DNA from: an uncultured Bacilli bacterium
Lineage (GTDB): Bacteria; Bacillota_I; Bacilli_A; RF39; UBA660
Direction: 5' to 3'
Assembly: GCA_934086395.1 (NCBI GenBank)
Contig: CAKOIE010000017.1
Span: 1 to 32,031, forward strand
DNA length: 32,031 bases
Shown here: positions 14,040 to 21,832 of the stretch, one piece after another
Position numbering within the stretch: position 1 is the first letter of the stretch
Layout of the letters: the number at the start of each line of letters is the position of its first letter
Translations under genes and position numbers: made by a program
Notes under the pieces: model-generated
The model's input: only the letters and a program-made list of their open reading frames with translations
Told to the model about the DNA's origin: nothing
Databases searched by the model: none

Positions 14040-15701
14040 ATGAAAACTAAACTTATCAAATTTTTTAATTTAATAAAAAAAGATAAACAAGCAAAGATAT
14101 TAACTATAATTGGAATTATACTATTATTCATATTTACTTTAGGTTATTCATTATCGATGTTTACAACAAGTCAAAATAACAAAGTAGCAAACATCAAAGT
14201 AAATGATTTATCATTTAATATAACAACGAATAGCGGAGAATCAAATGATAGAATACTTCATTTACAAGCAGGTAAAACTGAATCATTTAAAATAACTATT
14301 ACTAATTTAAATAAGATAGATACTAAATATGAGCTTATTTATAAAGTATGTACTGATATTAAATGTACATCATATTTAGATACATTGCCAAATGAAGTAA
14401 AACTTGGTTTAAATATATCACTAAATAGTAAAGTAAATGGTACACTTACAGTTTCTTCATCATCTGAGGTAAATATCTTAACCGAAAATAATTCTAGTAC
14501 TGATTATTATATATTACTAGATTTACAAGCAGGATATAGTTGGAATGATTTAGCATTATTAAATCAATTTAATGATTTTAGTAAATATGTATCTATAATA
14601 GCATATGTAGATGGAGTAGAAGTAGCAGAATATCCTGATTCATGTAATTACACTGCTGAAATAATAGGATATAAAAATAATAAGCAAATTACTTTAGAGG
14701 AATCTGGAGGAACATGTACAAATAACAAATGGAAGATATCTTATGTTGGTATGCCAGATAAAATTCAAATTAAGTTTAAGAAAAAGATTTATTTAACTTT
14801 ATTGGATTATCTTGCTTCACTTGATAAAACAAGTAATGGATTAGAAGTAGATGATACAGATGATCAAAATTTAAGATATGTTGGAGCAACGCCTAAAAAT
14901 TATATTTTATTTAATAATGAAACATGGAGAATAATAGGTATATTTAACGTATATAATAATGATACAAATAAAACTGAGAAACTAATAAAAATAATAAGAA
15001 ACGATTTATTGGGTAATTATTCATGGACCACATCAGCATCAAGTATTAATTATGGTTATGGAATAAATGAATGGAGTCAGGCTAAATTAATGTATGAATT
15101 AAATTGTGATGGAAGTGAATCTAAATACTGTAATGCTGAGGTTGGAATAACAAACGGATATTTATCTAATTTAACATCTGGTACAACAACTTGGTATAGT
15201 GGCTCAAATAATGCAAAAAATAGTAGTTATGATTATAATAAAAATATAAAAAGTGGATATATAGATAAAATAGCAAATGTAAGATGGAACTTAGGCGGTC
15301 CAGCATTTAGTGGGAGTGCTATAAATACATATAATGCAGAAAGAGGAACAACACATATAAGTAATCCATCGGATGGAGTACCTAGAACAAATACTTGGGA
15401 TGGCAAAGTTGGGCTAATGTATCCATCAGATTATGTATACGCTTCAACTGATACTACATGCAGAGGATTATTATCATCACCTAATTGTAAAAATAATAAC
15501 TGGTTATTTAGTTCATATCAATGGACATTGTCATCTTCTTCTAGTGACGCTTATTGTGTGTTCCATGTCGATTCTAGCAGTCGTGTGTTCAGTAACTCTG
15601 CTGACGGTACCCGTGGAGTTCGTCCTGCCCTTTTCTTGAAATCTGATATCTTGATAGCAAGTGGAACTGGTGAAGAAGGTAATCCATACCGTCTTGGATA
15701 A
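14040..15701 (+). CDS. Hypervariable surface protein, DGR-type target, copy 1
   Basis: The protein has 553 residues with an N-terminal membrane anchor (about 20-42) and an extracellular body. Residues 45-200 form a beta-rich domain that differs from copies 2 and 3. From about 265 it shares their second half: NLRYVGATPKNY, ETWRIIGIF, RWNLGG, YNAERGT, GKVGLMYPSDYVYA, two Cys before NWLF, then WTLS and RPALFLKSD. This is a DUF6273-like, C-type-lectin-like module typical of DGR targets. The last 50 or so residues (from Trp495) are encoded by a block with 50% GC and few adenines, unlike the rest of the gene. The protein ends in NPYRLG, where the relatives end in PYKLSL. It follows rpe directly under its own G-run promoter. 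Ligand and function are unknown; DGR targethood is inferred from the sequence signature. Confidence 0.8.
   Translation: MKTKLIKFFNLIKKDKQAKILTIIGIILLFIFTLGYSLSMFTTSQNNKVANIKVNDLSFNITTNSGESNDRILHLQAGKTESFKITITNLNKIDTKYELIYKVCTDIKCTSYLDTLPNEVKLGLNISLNSKVNGTLTVSSSSEVNILTENNSSTDYYILLDLQAGYSWNDLALLNQFNDFSKYVSIIAYVDGVEVAEYPDSCNYTAEIIGYKNNKQITLEESGGTCTNNKWKISYVGMPDKIQIKFKKKIYLTLLDYLASLDKTSNGLEVDDTDDQNLRYVGATPKNYILFNNETWRIIGIFNVYNNDTNKTEKLIKIIRNDLLGNYSWTTSASSINYGYGINEWSQAKLMYELNCDGSESKYCNAEVGITNGYLSNLTSGTTTWYSGSNNAKNSSYDYNKNIKSGYIDKIANVRWNLGGPAFSGSAINTYNAERGTTHISNPSDGVPRTNTWDGKVGLMYPSDYVYASTDTTCRGLLSSPNCKNNNWLFSSYQWTLSSSSSDAYCVFHVDSSSRVFSNSADGTRGVRPALFLKSDILIASGTGEEGNPYRLG
15522..15674 (+). other. 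Putative DGR variable region (VR) with homing-site-like 3' end, copy 1
   Basis: The 109-nt block 15522-15630 aligns without gaps to 31722-31830 but differs at 51 positions. The following 45 nt (15631-15674 plus one flanking base) match copy 3 at all but one base. GC is 50 of 100 and adenine 14 of 100 over 15531-15630. The invariant positions encode scaffold residues (WTLS, VF, V, P, FLKSD). This is the layout of VR followed by IMH in diversity-generating retroelements. Confidence 0.75.
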
Positions 15702-15750
15702 GGTGCCGTGAAGTGAGGCGTGCCTTTGGCTGGTAGGAACCCGGCACGAA
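15701..15750 (+). other. GC-rich element with potential hairpin after cassette copy 1
   Basis: Thirty-one of 50 bases are G or C, far above the surroundings. GTGCCG (15703-15708) can pair with CGGCAC (15742-15747), with smaller GGC/GCC pairings inside. It starts at the stop codon of copy 1 and is absent after copies 2 and 3. It has no reading frame of note and no match to SRP RNA, tRNA or 6S hallmarks. Possible origins are a structured RNA or sequence carried over from the flank of the DGR template. The remaining 15751-15904 is AT-rich flank without a gene. Confidence 0.5.
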
Positions 15751-15830
15751 AATTTTAAACATTTTTAGCCAGTAATAAATTGCTTAATGTATTGAAAGAA
15801 TGTTTTTGTTAGACAAGGTTATTAGTTATT

Positions 15831-15881
15831 TTTATATAAATTAATTTGCATAAAATGATGTATATTAATTTAAAAATTCAT
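15831..15881 (+). repeat. Cassette flank repeat, upstream of copy 2
   Basis: The 19 nt at 15831-15849 are identical to 31981-31999, and the following AT-rich sequence to 15881 matches the window end with few changes. In this copy it is followed after about 24 nt by the G-run promoter of copy 2. Confidence 0.65.
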
Positions 15882-15904
15882 AAAAAAGTAGAACAATTTT
15901 TCGC

Positions 15905-15932
15905 TTGACGGGGGGGTGTTTAGGAGTATAAT
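15905..15932 (+). promoter_or_regulatory. G-run spacer promoter, cassette copy 2 (7 G, 16-nt spacer)
   Basis: TTGACG (15905-15910) and TATAAT (15927-15932) are 16 nt apart, with seven G at 15910-15916. The spacing is near optimal, so of the three this copy is the one most likely to be on in the sequenced state. AGGTG lies 7 nt before the ATG at 15958. Confidence 0.78.
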
Positions 15933-15957
15933 TTCACTGTAGGTTAGGTGAAAGAAA

Positions 15958-17550
15958 ATGAATAATGTTAAGAATGAAAGAGTAAAGGTATATGTAATGA
16001 TTGGAACATTATTAATATTATTAATGATGTTTTCAGGAATAACATATGCTTTTTTTACATCAACAAACAATAATGGAAGTACATCAATAGTAGAGGTAAC
16101 AGGAGGTAAGATGACCATAAGTTATACTGATGGATCAAGTGATATATTAACAAGTAAAAATATTGTGCCAAGTAATGACATTATAGTTAATAAAACATTT
16201 ACATTAACAGGAACAAATACGACAAGTGGTTTAGCAATGCCATATAAAGTAGGCCTAGATTATGTATCAGAGTTTAGTGATGGAATGATCCATTATTATA
16301 TAAAAAGAATGAGTGTAAATAGTAATATAACAAGCACGTTAGTAGGAACAGCAAATCAAATAGTACCAGGAAATACCTCAGAAACAGGATATACTCATGG
16401 TACATTAAAAAAGGGAAATAGATACCTAGAACTAGCAACAGGAGAGTTTAAAGCAAACACATCAAATCAAACAATTACATTTAATTTAAAAATGCAATTT
16501 CCAGATAATGGCTTAAATCAAGATAGTGAAAAAGGAAAAAATTTAATAGGAAAGGTAGTTGTTAATTATAAAGATTCAGCTACAGATACATTAATGGCGT
16601 TATATGATAAAGAAACAAAAACAAATGAAGTATCAACAAGTGGATTATTTATAGATAATACAAGTGATGTAAACTTAAGATATACAGGTGCTAATCCAAA
16701 TAACTATGTTGAGTTTGCAAACACCGGAGAACTATGGAGAATAGTTGGAGTATTTAATATAAAAGATTCAACTGGTAAAATTGAAAGAAAGATTAAATTA
16801 GTTAGAGATGAATCATTAGGATTTTTTTCATGGGATGCAACTGGAAATGACAATAAAGGATTTAATAATTGGACAGAAGCAGACTTGATGAAAGAATTAA
16901 ATGGTGATTATTTAGATACAGCTTTAACTGTAAACAAGACAAATTGGTATAATTCATATTATGATTCAAGTACTAGCAAACCAGTACTTCAACAAACTGG
17001 CGTGTTTAATTATGTAAATGTAATAAAAATAAATTATCAAAACATGATAAGTGAAAGCGTATGGAACATAGGAGGAAACACTTACAGTAATCCAAATATT
17101 CCACCATATGGATTGCCTTCTCTTGGACAATATAATGCAGAAAGAGGAACAATAACATATCAAAATAATCGCCCTACCACATGGACTGGTAAGGTTGGAC
17201 TAGTTTATGCTAGTGATTATGGATATGCAACTAGATTAGGAGAATGTCGCGAAAACCTAAGAGCTGGTGTAACATATGATAAAGCAAAAGATTCATGGAG
17301 TTGGAAAGGTAAATGTAGTACGGATAATTGGTTATTTAAAAGTGTTTTTTATTGGACTTTATCACCTTACTCAGGCAGTGAACATGATGTACTTCGAGTA
17401 AATTGGGATGGAGCTGTCGGTGATGATGCAGCATATTTTTGTCGTAATGTTTTCCCTTCACTTTATTTAAAATCAAATATAAATATTATTAGTGGTAATG
17501 GTTCTAAATCTAATCCTTATAAATTAAGTTTATATAGTCTGCTCAATTAA
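15958..17550 (+). CDS. Surface protein of the same DGR-target family, copy 2 (not recently diversified)
   Basis: The protein has 530 residues. A signal or anchor segment (10-32, ending GITYAFF) is followed by a beta-rich domain starting TSTNNNGS, somewhat reminiscent of the TasA/CalY start in which an Ala-Phe-Phe boundary precedes a TGGxM/L strand. The second half carries the same DUF6273-like module as copies 1 and 3 (LWRIVGVF, VWNIGG, YNAERGT, WTGKVGLVYASDYGYA, two Cys before NWLF, WTLSPYSG, FPSLYLKSN). Copy 3 is its close paralogue, with a 128-nt identical stretch at the N-terminal coding end. The region equivalent to the VR has the same length (35 codons from Trp to Pro) but mostly native A-rich codons, and the homing-site-like block is not conserved. 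A TAA-to-TAT change at the relatives' stop adds five residues (YSLLN). Confidence 0.8.
   Translation: MNNVKNERVKVYVMIGTLLILLMMFSGITYAFFTSTNNNGSTSIVEVTGGKMTISYTDGSSDILTSKNIVPSNDIIVNKTFTLTGTNTTSGLAMPYKVGLDYVSEFSDGMIHYYIKRMSVNSNITSTLVGTANQIVPGNTSETGYTHGTLKKGNRYLELATGEFKANTSNQTITFNLKMQFPDNGLNQDSEKGKNLIGKVVVNYKDSATDTLMALYDKETKTNEVSTSGLFIDNTSDVNLRYTGANPNNYVEFANTGELWRIVGVFNIKDSTGKIERKIKLVRDESLGFFSWDATGNDNKGFNNWTEADLMKELNGDYLDTALTVNKTNWYNSYYDSSTSKPVLQQTGVFNYVNVIKINYQNMISESVWNIGGNTYSNPNIPPYGLPSLGQYNAERGTITYQNNRPTTWTGKVGLVYASDYGYATRLGECRENLRAGVTYDKAKDSWSWKGKCSTDNWLFKSVFYWTLSPYSGSEHDVLRVNWDGAVGDDAAYFCRNVFPSLYLKSNINIISGNGSKSNPYKLSLYSLLN
17353..17505 (+). other. VR-equivalent region of copy 2 without homing-site match
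   Basis: It begins with the same W-T-L-S and keeps the same codon count to the conserved Pro as copies 1 and 3. Downstream of FPSLYLKS the DNA diverges from the 45-nt block shared by copies 1 and 3. It would therefore not be expected to accept cDNA from the same template. It serves as an internal control for the other two. Confidence 0.6.
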
Positions 17551-17667
17551 CGGTGTCTAAATAAGTTAAGTAAATTTAAAATTTTAAAGTTTTGTAGGAA
17601 ATATAATTTAGAATATGCAGTTTATGAAGATTGGAATATATTAATGGTTAAATTACTTCTAATTTAA
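17551..17667 (+). pseudogene. Short open remnant after copy 2, unidentified
   Basis: The frame of copy 2 stays open for 38 further codons beyond its stop, reading protein-like sequence (FCRKYNLEYAVYEDWN) with no start codon or ribosome binding site ahead of it. A 14-bp direct repeat (17650-17663 and 17666-17679) lies at its end. It may be a decayed fragment of a gene that preceded cassette insertion. No family is recognised. Confidence 0.25.
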
Positions 17668-17724
17668 ATTACTTCTAATGCAAATGGCTTTTCTCCCACA
17701 TTCCGTATAGGTTAAATGTATATT

Positions 17725-17758
17725 AAACTTTTTTGGTAACTAACTGAAAAAGTTTTTT
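17725..17758 (+). terminator. Intrinsic terminator downstream of copy 2
   Basis: AAACTTTTT (17725-17733) pairs with AAAAAGTTT (17747-17755), with a loop of 13 nt, and runs into TTTT. It separates cassette copy 2 from the Tad-like operon. Confidence 0.72.
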
Positions 17759-17771
17759 TCTTTCTTGGTAC

Positions 17772-17801
17772 TTGATAATATAAAATTATGTATGATATAA
17801 T
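17772..17801 (+). promoter_or_regulatory. Promoter of the Tad-like operon
   Basis: TTGATA (17772-17777) and a perfect TATAAT (17796-17801) are spaced by 18 nt. A strong GGAGG Shine-Dalgarno sequence follows, 5 nt before the ATG at 17826. Confidence 0.72.
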
Positions 17802-17825
17802 TTATTAGAATATTGGAGGATAAAA

Positions 17826-18647
17826 ATGGGAAATATAATGATTAGTATAAAAAGATTTTTAGGAAATAAGAATACAGTTACAATTATATGTGTAATTCTT
17901 GGGATTGTAGTTCTTTATTTTGGATATAACATAAGAGTAAAACAGGCTGTAGAACCTCAACAAATTCCATATGCAAAAGTTGAGATTCCTAGTAATACCT
18001 TAATTACTGATAGTATGTTAGGTATGATTAAAGTTAGTAAAAGTTTTGTAGATCAAACTCCTAATTTAGTTACTAGTAAAGCACAATTAATTGGTAAATA
18101 TGTTTCATATGATACTACTGTACCTGAGGGTGGTTTGTTTTATAAGTCTGAGGTTATGACAGAAGAACAAAAACCTAATTATATTACAGTAGACTTAGAA
18201 GAATGTCATACAGTTTATAGTTTAGCAGTAAATATGCATACAACATATGCTAATTCAATTATGCCGGGAGATTATATAGATTTATATGTATCTGCTGTAA
18301 ATGATAATGGACAAATTATTGTTACTAAATTTATTGAAAGTATTAAAGTTAGAGATGTAAGAGATAGTGATGGTATTAGTGTATTCTCATCTGCTAGTAA
18401 GAGAGGAGAGCCTGCGGAACTAATTTTTAGTGTACCTAATAAAATGTTTGTATTACTTACTAAAGCAGATAATATTAAGAGTAATTCAATAAAGATATTC
18501 CCAGTACCAAGAAACCAGGAATATACAGAAAATCATGGTGAAACTAAAATAACAAGTACTGAAATGCAAGAGTTTATTGAAAGTAAATCAGATGATACAT
18601 TTAATACTATAATAAGTGATATAGATCAAAAATGTTATAATGAGTAG
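17826..18647 (+). CDS. CpaB/RcpC-like SAF-domain pilus assembly protein
   Basis: The protein has 273 residues with an N-terminal membrane helix (about 18-37). An SAF-like domain (about 45-110) contains IPYAKVEIPSNTLITDSML and a conserved EGGLFYKSEV. A second domain contains NSIMPGDYIDLYV, the RcpC/CpaB hallmark. CpaB proteins sit in the Tad/Flp secretion machinery and are thought to stabilise it at the cell surface. Start ATG 17826 has an ideal GGAGG; an ATG four codons later is also possible. The gene is the first of five, directly followed by a CpaF-like ATPase. Confidence 0.85.
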   Translation: MGNIMISIKRFLGNKNTVTIICVILGIVVLYFGYNIRVKQAVEPQQIPYAKVEIPSNTLITDSMLGMIKVSKSFVDQTPNLVTSKAQLIGKYVSYDTTVPEGGLFYKSEVMTEEQKPNYITVDLEECHTVYSLAVNMHTTYANSIMPGDYIDLYVSAVNDNGQIIVTKFIESIKVRDVRDSDGISVFSSASKRGEPAELIFSVPNKMFVLLTKADNIKSNSIKIFPVPRNQEYTENHGETKITSTEMQEFIESKSDDTFNTIISDIDQKCYNE

Positions 18648-18656
18648 GTGATTGGT

Positions 18657-19766
18657 TTGAATAATAATTTATTTGATGAATTAGATTTTGGACCTCTTAA
18701 AGAATTTTTAAATGATGATAATGTTACTGATATTTCTTATGATAATGGTGGACAAATTCATCTTAAAACGTTAGATAAAGGTATATTTAGGGTTGAAAGA
18801 CCAGATATTAATAATGCATTAATGGAAAAGTTAGCGTTTCAGTGTTCAAATGTTATGGGTAAAACTTTTAATATGGCTCATCCCTTTTTAGATGCTGAAT
18901 CTGCTGAGTTACGTATGAACTTCATTCATGAGTCTATTGCAACAAATGGGATAGCTTGCGTTATACGTAAAACACCAGCTAAGATTAGACTTAATAAGAA
19001 TAAATTATTAACTGAAAAATATTGTACACTTCAAATTCATGATTTTTTAATGAAATGTGTTGAAGGACATTGTAACATTATAGTTGCTGGTGAAACTGGT
19101 TCTGGTAAAACAGAGTTAGTAAAATACCTTGCTTCACATATAAAAGATAATGAAAAAATTATTACTATTGAAGATACTTTGGAACTTCACTTAGATAAAA
19201 TTTATCCTAATAGGGATATTGTAGCAATTAAAACAAATAATATTGCATCATATACAGATGTTTTAGTTACTTGTATGAGACAAAATCCAAAATGGATTTT
19301 ATTATCAGAGGTTAGATCTGCAGAGGCTGTTATGGCAGTTAGAAACTCAATTTCATCTGGACATAATATTTTATCAACTATTCATGCAGATAAAGCAGCA
19401 AGTGTTCCTATGCGTTTATATTCACTTTTAGAAAGTAATCAAGATGTTGGACAGTTTTTATCAACAATTCATAGATATGTACAATTAGCTGTATGTGTTA
19501 AAGGTTATATGTCAAAAGAACTTGGACGTTTTCAAAGAGAAATTATGGAAGTTTGTGAATTTTATGTAGATGATAATAATAATCCATGTTCAAATGTAAT
19601 TTATAGAAAAAATATAGGTGGGGGATTTGTTATTAAAAATCCAACTAAGTATTTATTAGAATATTTAGATTTACAGGGAGTAGTACTACCAAGAGACACA
19701 TTTAATTTAGGTAGTGTAAATAATGGGGATTCGAAAGAAAATAAGGTTGAAATAGAAGAAAAGTAA
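18657..19766 (+). CDS. CpaF/TadA-like type II/IV secretion system ATPase
   Basis: This VirB11-like hexameric ATPase powers Tad-type pilus assembly at the cytoplasmic membrane face. It has GETGSGKTE (Walker A, about residue 145), IEDTLELH (Asp box), WILLSEVRSAEA (Walker B region) and SSGHNILSTIHAD (His box). Length is about 369 residues. TTG at 18657 is preferred because AGGTGA (18646-18651) is then 5 nt upstream; GTG at 18648 overlaps that Shine-Dalgarno sequence. It is translated immediately after the CpaB-like gene. CpaF proteins of classic Tad loci have a longer N-terminal extension; this one begins close to the N-terminal ATPase domain. Confidence 0.92.
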   Translation: MNNNLFDELDFGPLKEFLNDDNVTDISYDNGGQIHLKTLDKGIFRVERPDINNALMEKLAFQCSNVMGKTFNMAHPFLDAESAELRMNFIHESIATNGIACVIRKTPAKIRLNKNKLLTEKYCTLQIHDFLMKCVEGHCNIIVAGETGSGKTELVKYLASHIKDNEKIITIEDTLELHLDKIYPNRDIVAIKTNNIASYTDVLVTCMRQNPKWILLSEVRSAEAVMAVRNSISSGHNILSTIHADKAASVPMRLYSLLESNQDVGQFLSTIHRYVQLAVCVKGYMSKELGRFQREIMEVCEFYVDDNNNPCSNVIYRKNIGGGFVIKNPTKYLLEYLDLQGVVLPRDTFNLGSVNNGDSKENKVEIEEK

Positions 19767-19784
19767 AAGAAAGGGTAATTAGTT

Positions 19785-20678
19785 ATGGAATTAGTTATAT
19801 TATTAATAATTGGAATATTCGTAATTACTTATCGTAAAAATGATGGTGAAAAGATATATGAAACCTTTTTAAAAGGTGTAACTAGTATCTATGACAAATA
19901 TGCACCGTATTCTTTTAAAACAGTTAGAGAAAAGTCTATTGAGTTAGGTGAGGAATATACTGCTAAGCAATACATTACACAAGTTATTTTATTTGGGGGA
20001 TTTGGTGCTGGAGTTGGTTACTTATATTTTTATAGTATTATATGGGCAATTGTTTATGGAGTTGTTGCTGTAATGTTTATACCTTATTTGGCTTATTTAC
20101 GTTGTCAAAGAATTTATAGTGAATTTATATTTGAACAAATTCAAGTATATACTACAAATGTTATTATGGAATTTAATACAACACAAAGTTTTGTTAAAGC
20201 ACTAGAAGGAGTTAGAGATTCTGGGGTTTTAGAAAATCCTGTGTTAGATGATGTAAACAAAATGATTAAAATGAGTTATGATAATGGTACTATTGATGAA
20301 TCAATAAATTTCTTTAATCAAAAATATCCTTATTATATGGTTAAAAATATGCATCAATTATTTTTACAAATTACTAAAGAGGGTGCTAGGGATTCAGGAG
20401 AGTCATTAGAAAATATGCTTTTAGATATAGACCAATTAGTAGAAGGTGTGTATAGAGATAAAATGGATCGTGAGACATTCCATAAGAGATTTTTAACCTT
20501 TGGTTTTGCACTTTATTTATTAGTAATGCTTACTCAAACACTTCTAGGAGTAGAAAATTATATTGATATGTTAAAAAAACCTTATGTTTCAGTTATATTA
20601 CATTTAATTATAATAGTTAATTCATACTTTTTGCTTAATGGTGAAAAATATTATAATGAAGATACTGGAGGGGAATAG
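19785..20678 (+). CDS. TadB-like inner-membrane platform protein (T2SSF family)
   Basis: The protein has 297 residues with membrane segments near the N-terminus (1-15), at about 67-102 and at the C-terminus (240-260 and 268-288). The cytoplasmic loop between them holds the helical T2SSF-type region, including IMEFNTTQSFVKALEGVRDSG and the conserved ITKEGARDSGESLENML stretch. With the following gene it forms the usual TadB/TadC pair that the CpaF ATPase drives. It starts 18 nt after the ATPase gene. Confidence 0.82.
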   Translation: MELVILLIIGIFVITYRKNDGEKIYETFLKGVTSIYDKYAPYSFKTVREKSIELGEEYTAKQYITQVILFGGFGAGVGYLYFYSIIWAIVYGVVAVMFIPYLAYLRCQRIYSEFIFEQIQVYTTNVIMEFNTTQSFVKALEGVRDSGVLENPVLDDVNKMIKMSYDNGTIDESINFFNQKYPYYMVKNMHQLFLQITKEGARDSGESLENMLLDIDQLVEGVYRDKMDRETFHKRFLTFGFALYLLVMLTQTLLGVENYIDMLKKPYVSVILHLIIIVNSYFLLNGEKYYNEDTGGE

Positions 20679-20680
20679 TT

Positions 20681-21469
20681 ATGTTAATAGAGGTTTTAAT
20701 ATTTGGTGTTCTTCTTTATGCGGTCTTAGAATATAATGGAAGTATTAGTACAAATAAGTTTTTAAATGATAATAAAGATTTATTTATTAAAATGAAAGAA
20801 AAAGATTATGATTTTTATCTAAAGGCTAAATTTGGTGATGCTGTTGATATTCAATCATTATATAATGTTAGATTAAGAAATGGTTTGTTTGTAATATTTA
20901 TTTTACTATTATTTTTTATTGGTGATTTAAATTATATTAAGATTATTATTACAGTTTTAGTTGGTTATGGAGCATTTAAAATGCCATACTTTCAAATTAA
21001 AAGATACTATAAAGCACATTTAAGTAAAATAGATATGATGCTTCCATATTATTTAAAGAATTTAGAAATTCTTGTTCAACATTATACAGTACCTGTTGCA
21101 CTTGGAAAATCAATTAATGATGCTCCGGAAATATTTAGAAATGGATTACTTGAGTTAATTGAAAAAATAAATGCTGGTGATTCAAGTATTAATCCTTATA
21201 TGGATTTTGCTAAGGAATACCCAGTTAGAGATTCAATGAGAATGATGAGGTTATTATATCGTCTTAGTTTAGGTAGTCAAGAAAGAAAACAAGAACAATT
21301 GCTTACATTTTCAAGAAATATATCTAGTTTACAACAAAAAGCGAGAGAAACAAGATATAAAGCTAGACTTGATACAATGGAAAGTAAAACGAGAATTATG
21401 CTTGTTTCAACTACTGTTGGAGTTATGATTTTGCTAGTTATTTCAATTATGATGTTATTTGCTAGTTAA
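20681..21469 (+). CDS. TadC-like inner-membrane platform protein (T2SSF family)
   Basis: The protein has 262 residues, with membrane helices at about 3-18, 68-100 and 238-260. The T2SSF-like cytoplasmic region contains MLPYYLKNLEILVQHYTVPVALGKSI and a helical segment with RLLYRLSLGSQERKQEQLLTF. It is only 2 nt downstream of the TadB-like gene. Together they imply a homologous pair of platform subunits. Confidence 0.8.
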   Translation: MLIEVLIFGVLLYAVLEYNGSISTNKFLNDNKDLFIKMKEKDYDFYLKAKFGDAVDIQSLYNVRLRNGLFVIFILLLFFIGDLNYIKIIITVLVGYGAFKMPYFQIKRYYKAHLSKIDMMLPYYLKNLEILVQHYTVPVALGKSINDAPEIFRNGLLELIEKINAGDSSINPYMDFAKEYPVRDSMRMMRLLYRLSLGSQERKQEQLLTFSRNISSLQQKARETRYKARLDTMESKTRIMLVSTTVGVMILLVISIMMLFAS

Positions 21470-21486
21470 TAGAAAAGAGAGATAAT

Positions 21487-21777
21487 ATGAATAAAATAAA
21501 AAATATATTAGATACTATTTATAGTTCTAATAATGGTATGCTTTACTTTTATATTATAATGTCAATTGTGGCTCTAACTTTTATAATATTAATAATAATG
21601 ACAATAAAAAATGAAAAGAAAAAAGTTGTAAGTGATGATAAGAATTTAAAGATAGTTACTAAAAGTATCGAAGATAAAAAAGAAGAAGAAGATTTAGAGT
21701 TACCTAAAACTCGTGAAGATGTAACTATTACAAGTGAAGAATTTAAAGAAAGATTAAATGCTTTAAAGAATAAATAA
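21487..21777 (+). CDS. Small single-pass membrane protein at the end of the Tad-like operon
   Basis: The protein has 96 residues with one hydrophobic helix (about 18-41) and a charged cytoplasmic tail. The tail motif ELPKTREDVTI resembles ELPKRKEDGTI in the membrane protein at 4192-5064. It does not have a pilin-type processing site (no Gly/Ala followed by a hydrophobic stretch with Glu5), so it is not an evident Flp pilin. Function is unknown; it may be an accessory factor of the secretion complex. Confidence 0.7.
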   Translation: MNKIKNILDTIYSSNNGMLYFYIIMSIVALTFIILIIMTIKNEKKKVVSDDKNLKIVTKSIEDKKEEEDLELPKTREDVTITSEEFKERLNALKNK

Positions 21778-21779
21778 TT

Positions 21780-21808
21780 AACAGTGTATATTTTACATTG
21801 TTTTTTTT
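21780..21808 (+). terminator. Intrinsic terminator of the Tad-like operon
   Basis: ACAGTGTA (21781-21788) pairs with TACATTGT (21794-21801) with one G-T wobble, followed by a run of eight T starting at 21801. Confidence 0.75.
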
Positions 21809-21832
21809 AATTTATAAACTTTAGTAAATGTA

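Noticed and set aside
15433..15639. Alternative-frame open reading frames across the VRs (also 31642-31839)
   Set aside because: They overlap well-supported genes in another frame, have no ribosome binding site, and arise because the GC-rich VR has few stop codons.
15522..15674. The VR block of copy 1 being the DGR template itself
   Set aside because: It is A-poor and in frame within a protein gene, whereas a template should be A-rich at the mutable positions and next to a reverse transcriptase gene.
15701..15750. Signal recognition particle RNA or another known structural RNA in the GC-rich element
   Set aside because: The conserved SRP apical loop motif and tRNA/6S hallmarks are absent, so it is reported only as an unexplained GC-rich element.
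15870..16118. Leftward ORFs upstream of and inside copies 2 and 3 (also 30215-30484), identical at one end
   Set aside because: They are shadows of the N-terminal coding sequence of copies 2 and 3 on the other strand; their similarity reflects the similarity of those genes.
17641..17680. 14-bp direct repeat as an attachment site or transposon end
   Set aside because: The two copies are only two bases apart and AT-rich, with no inverted termini or integrase nearby; it is more likely chance or local duplication.
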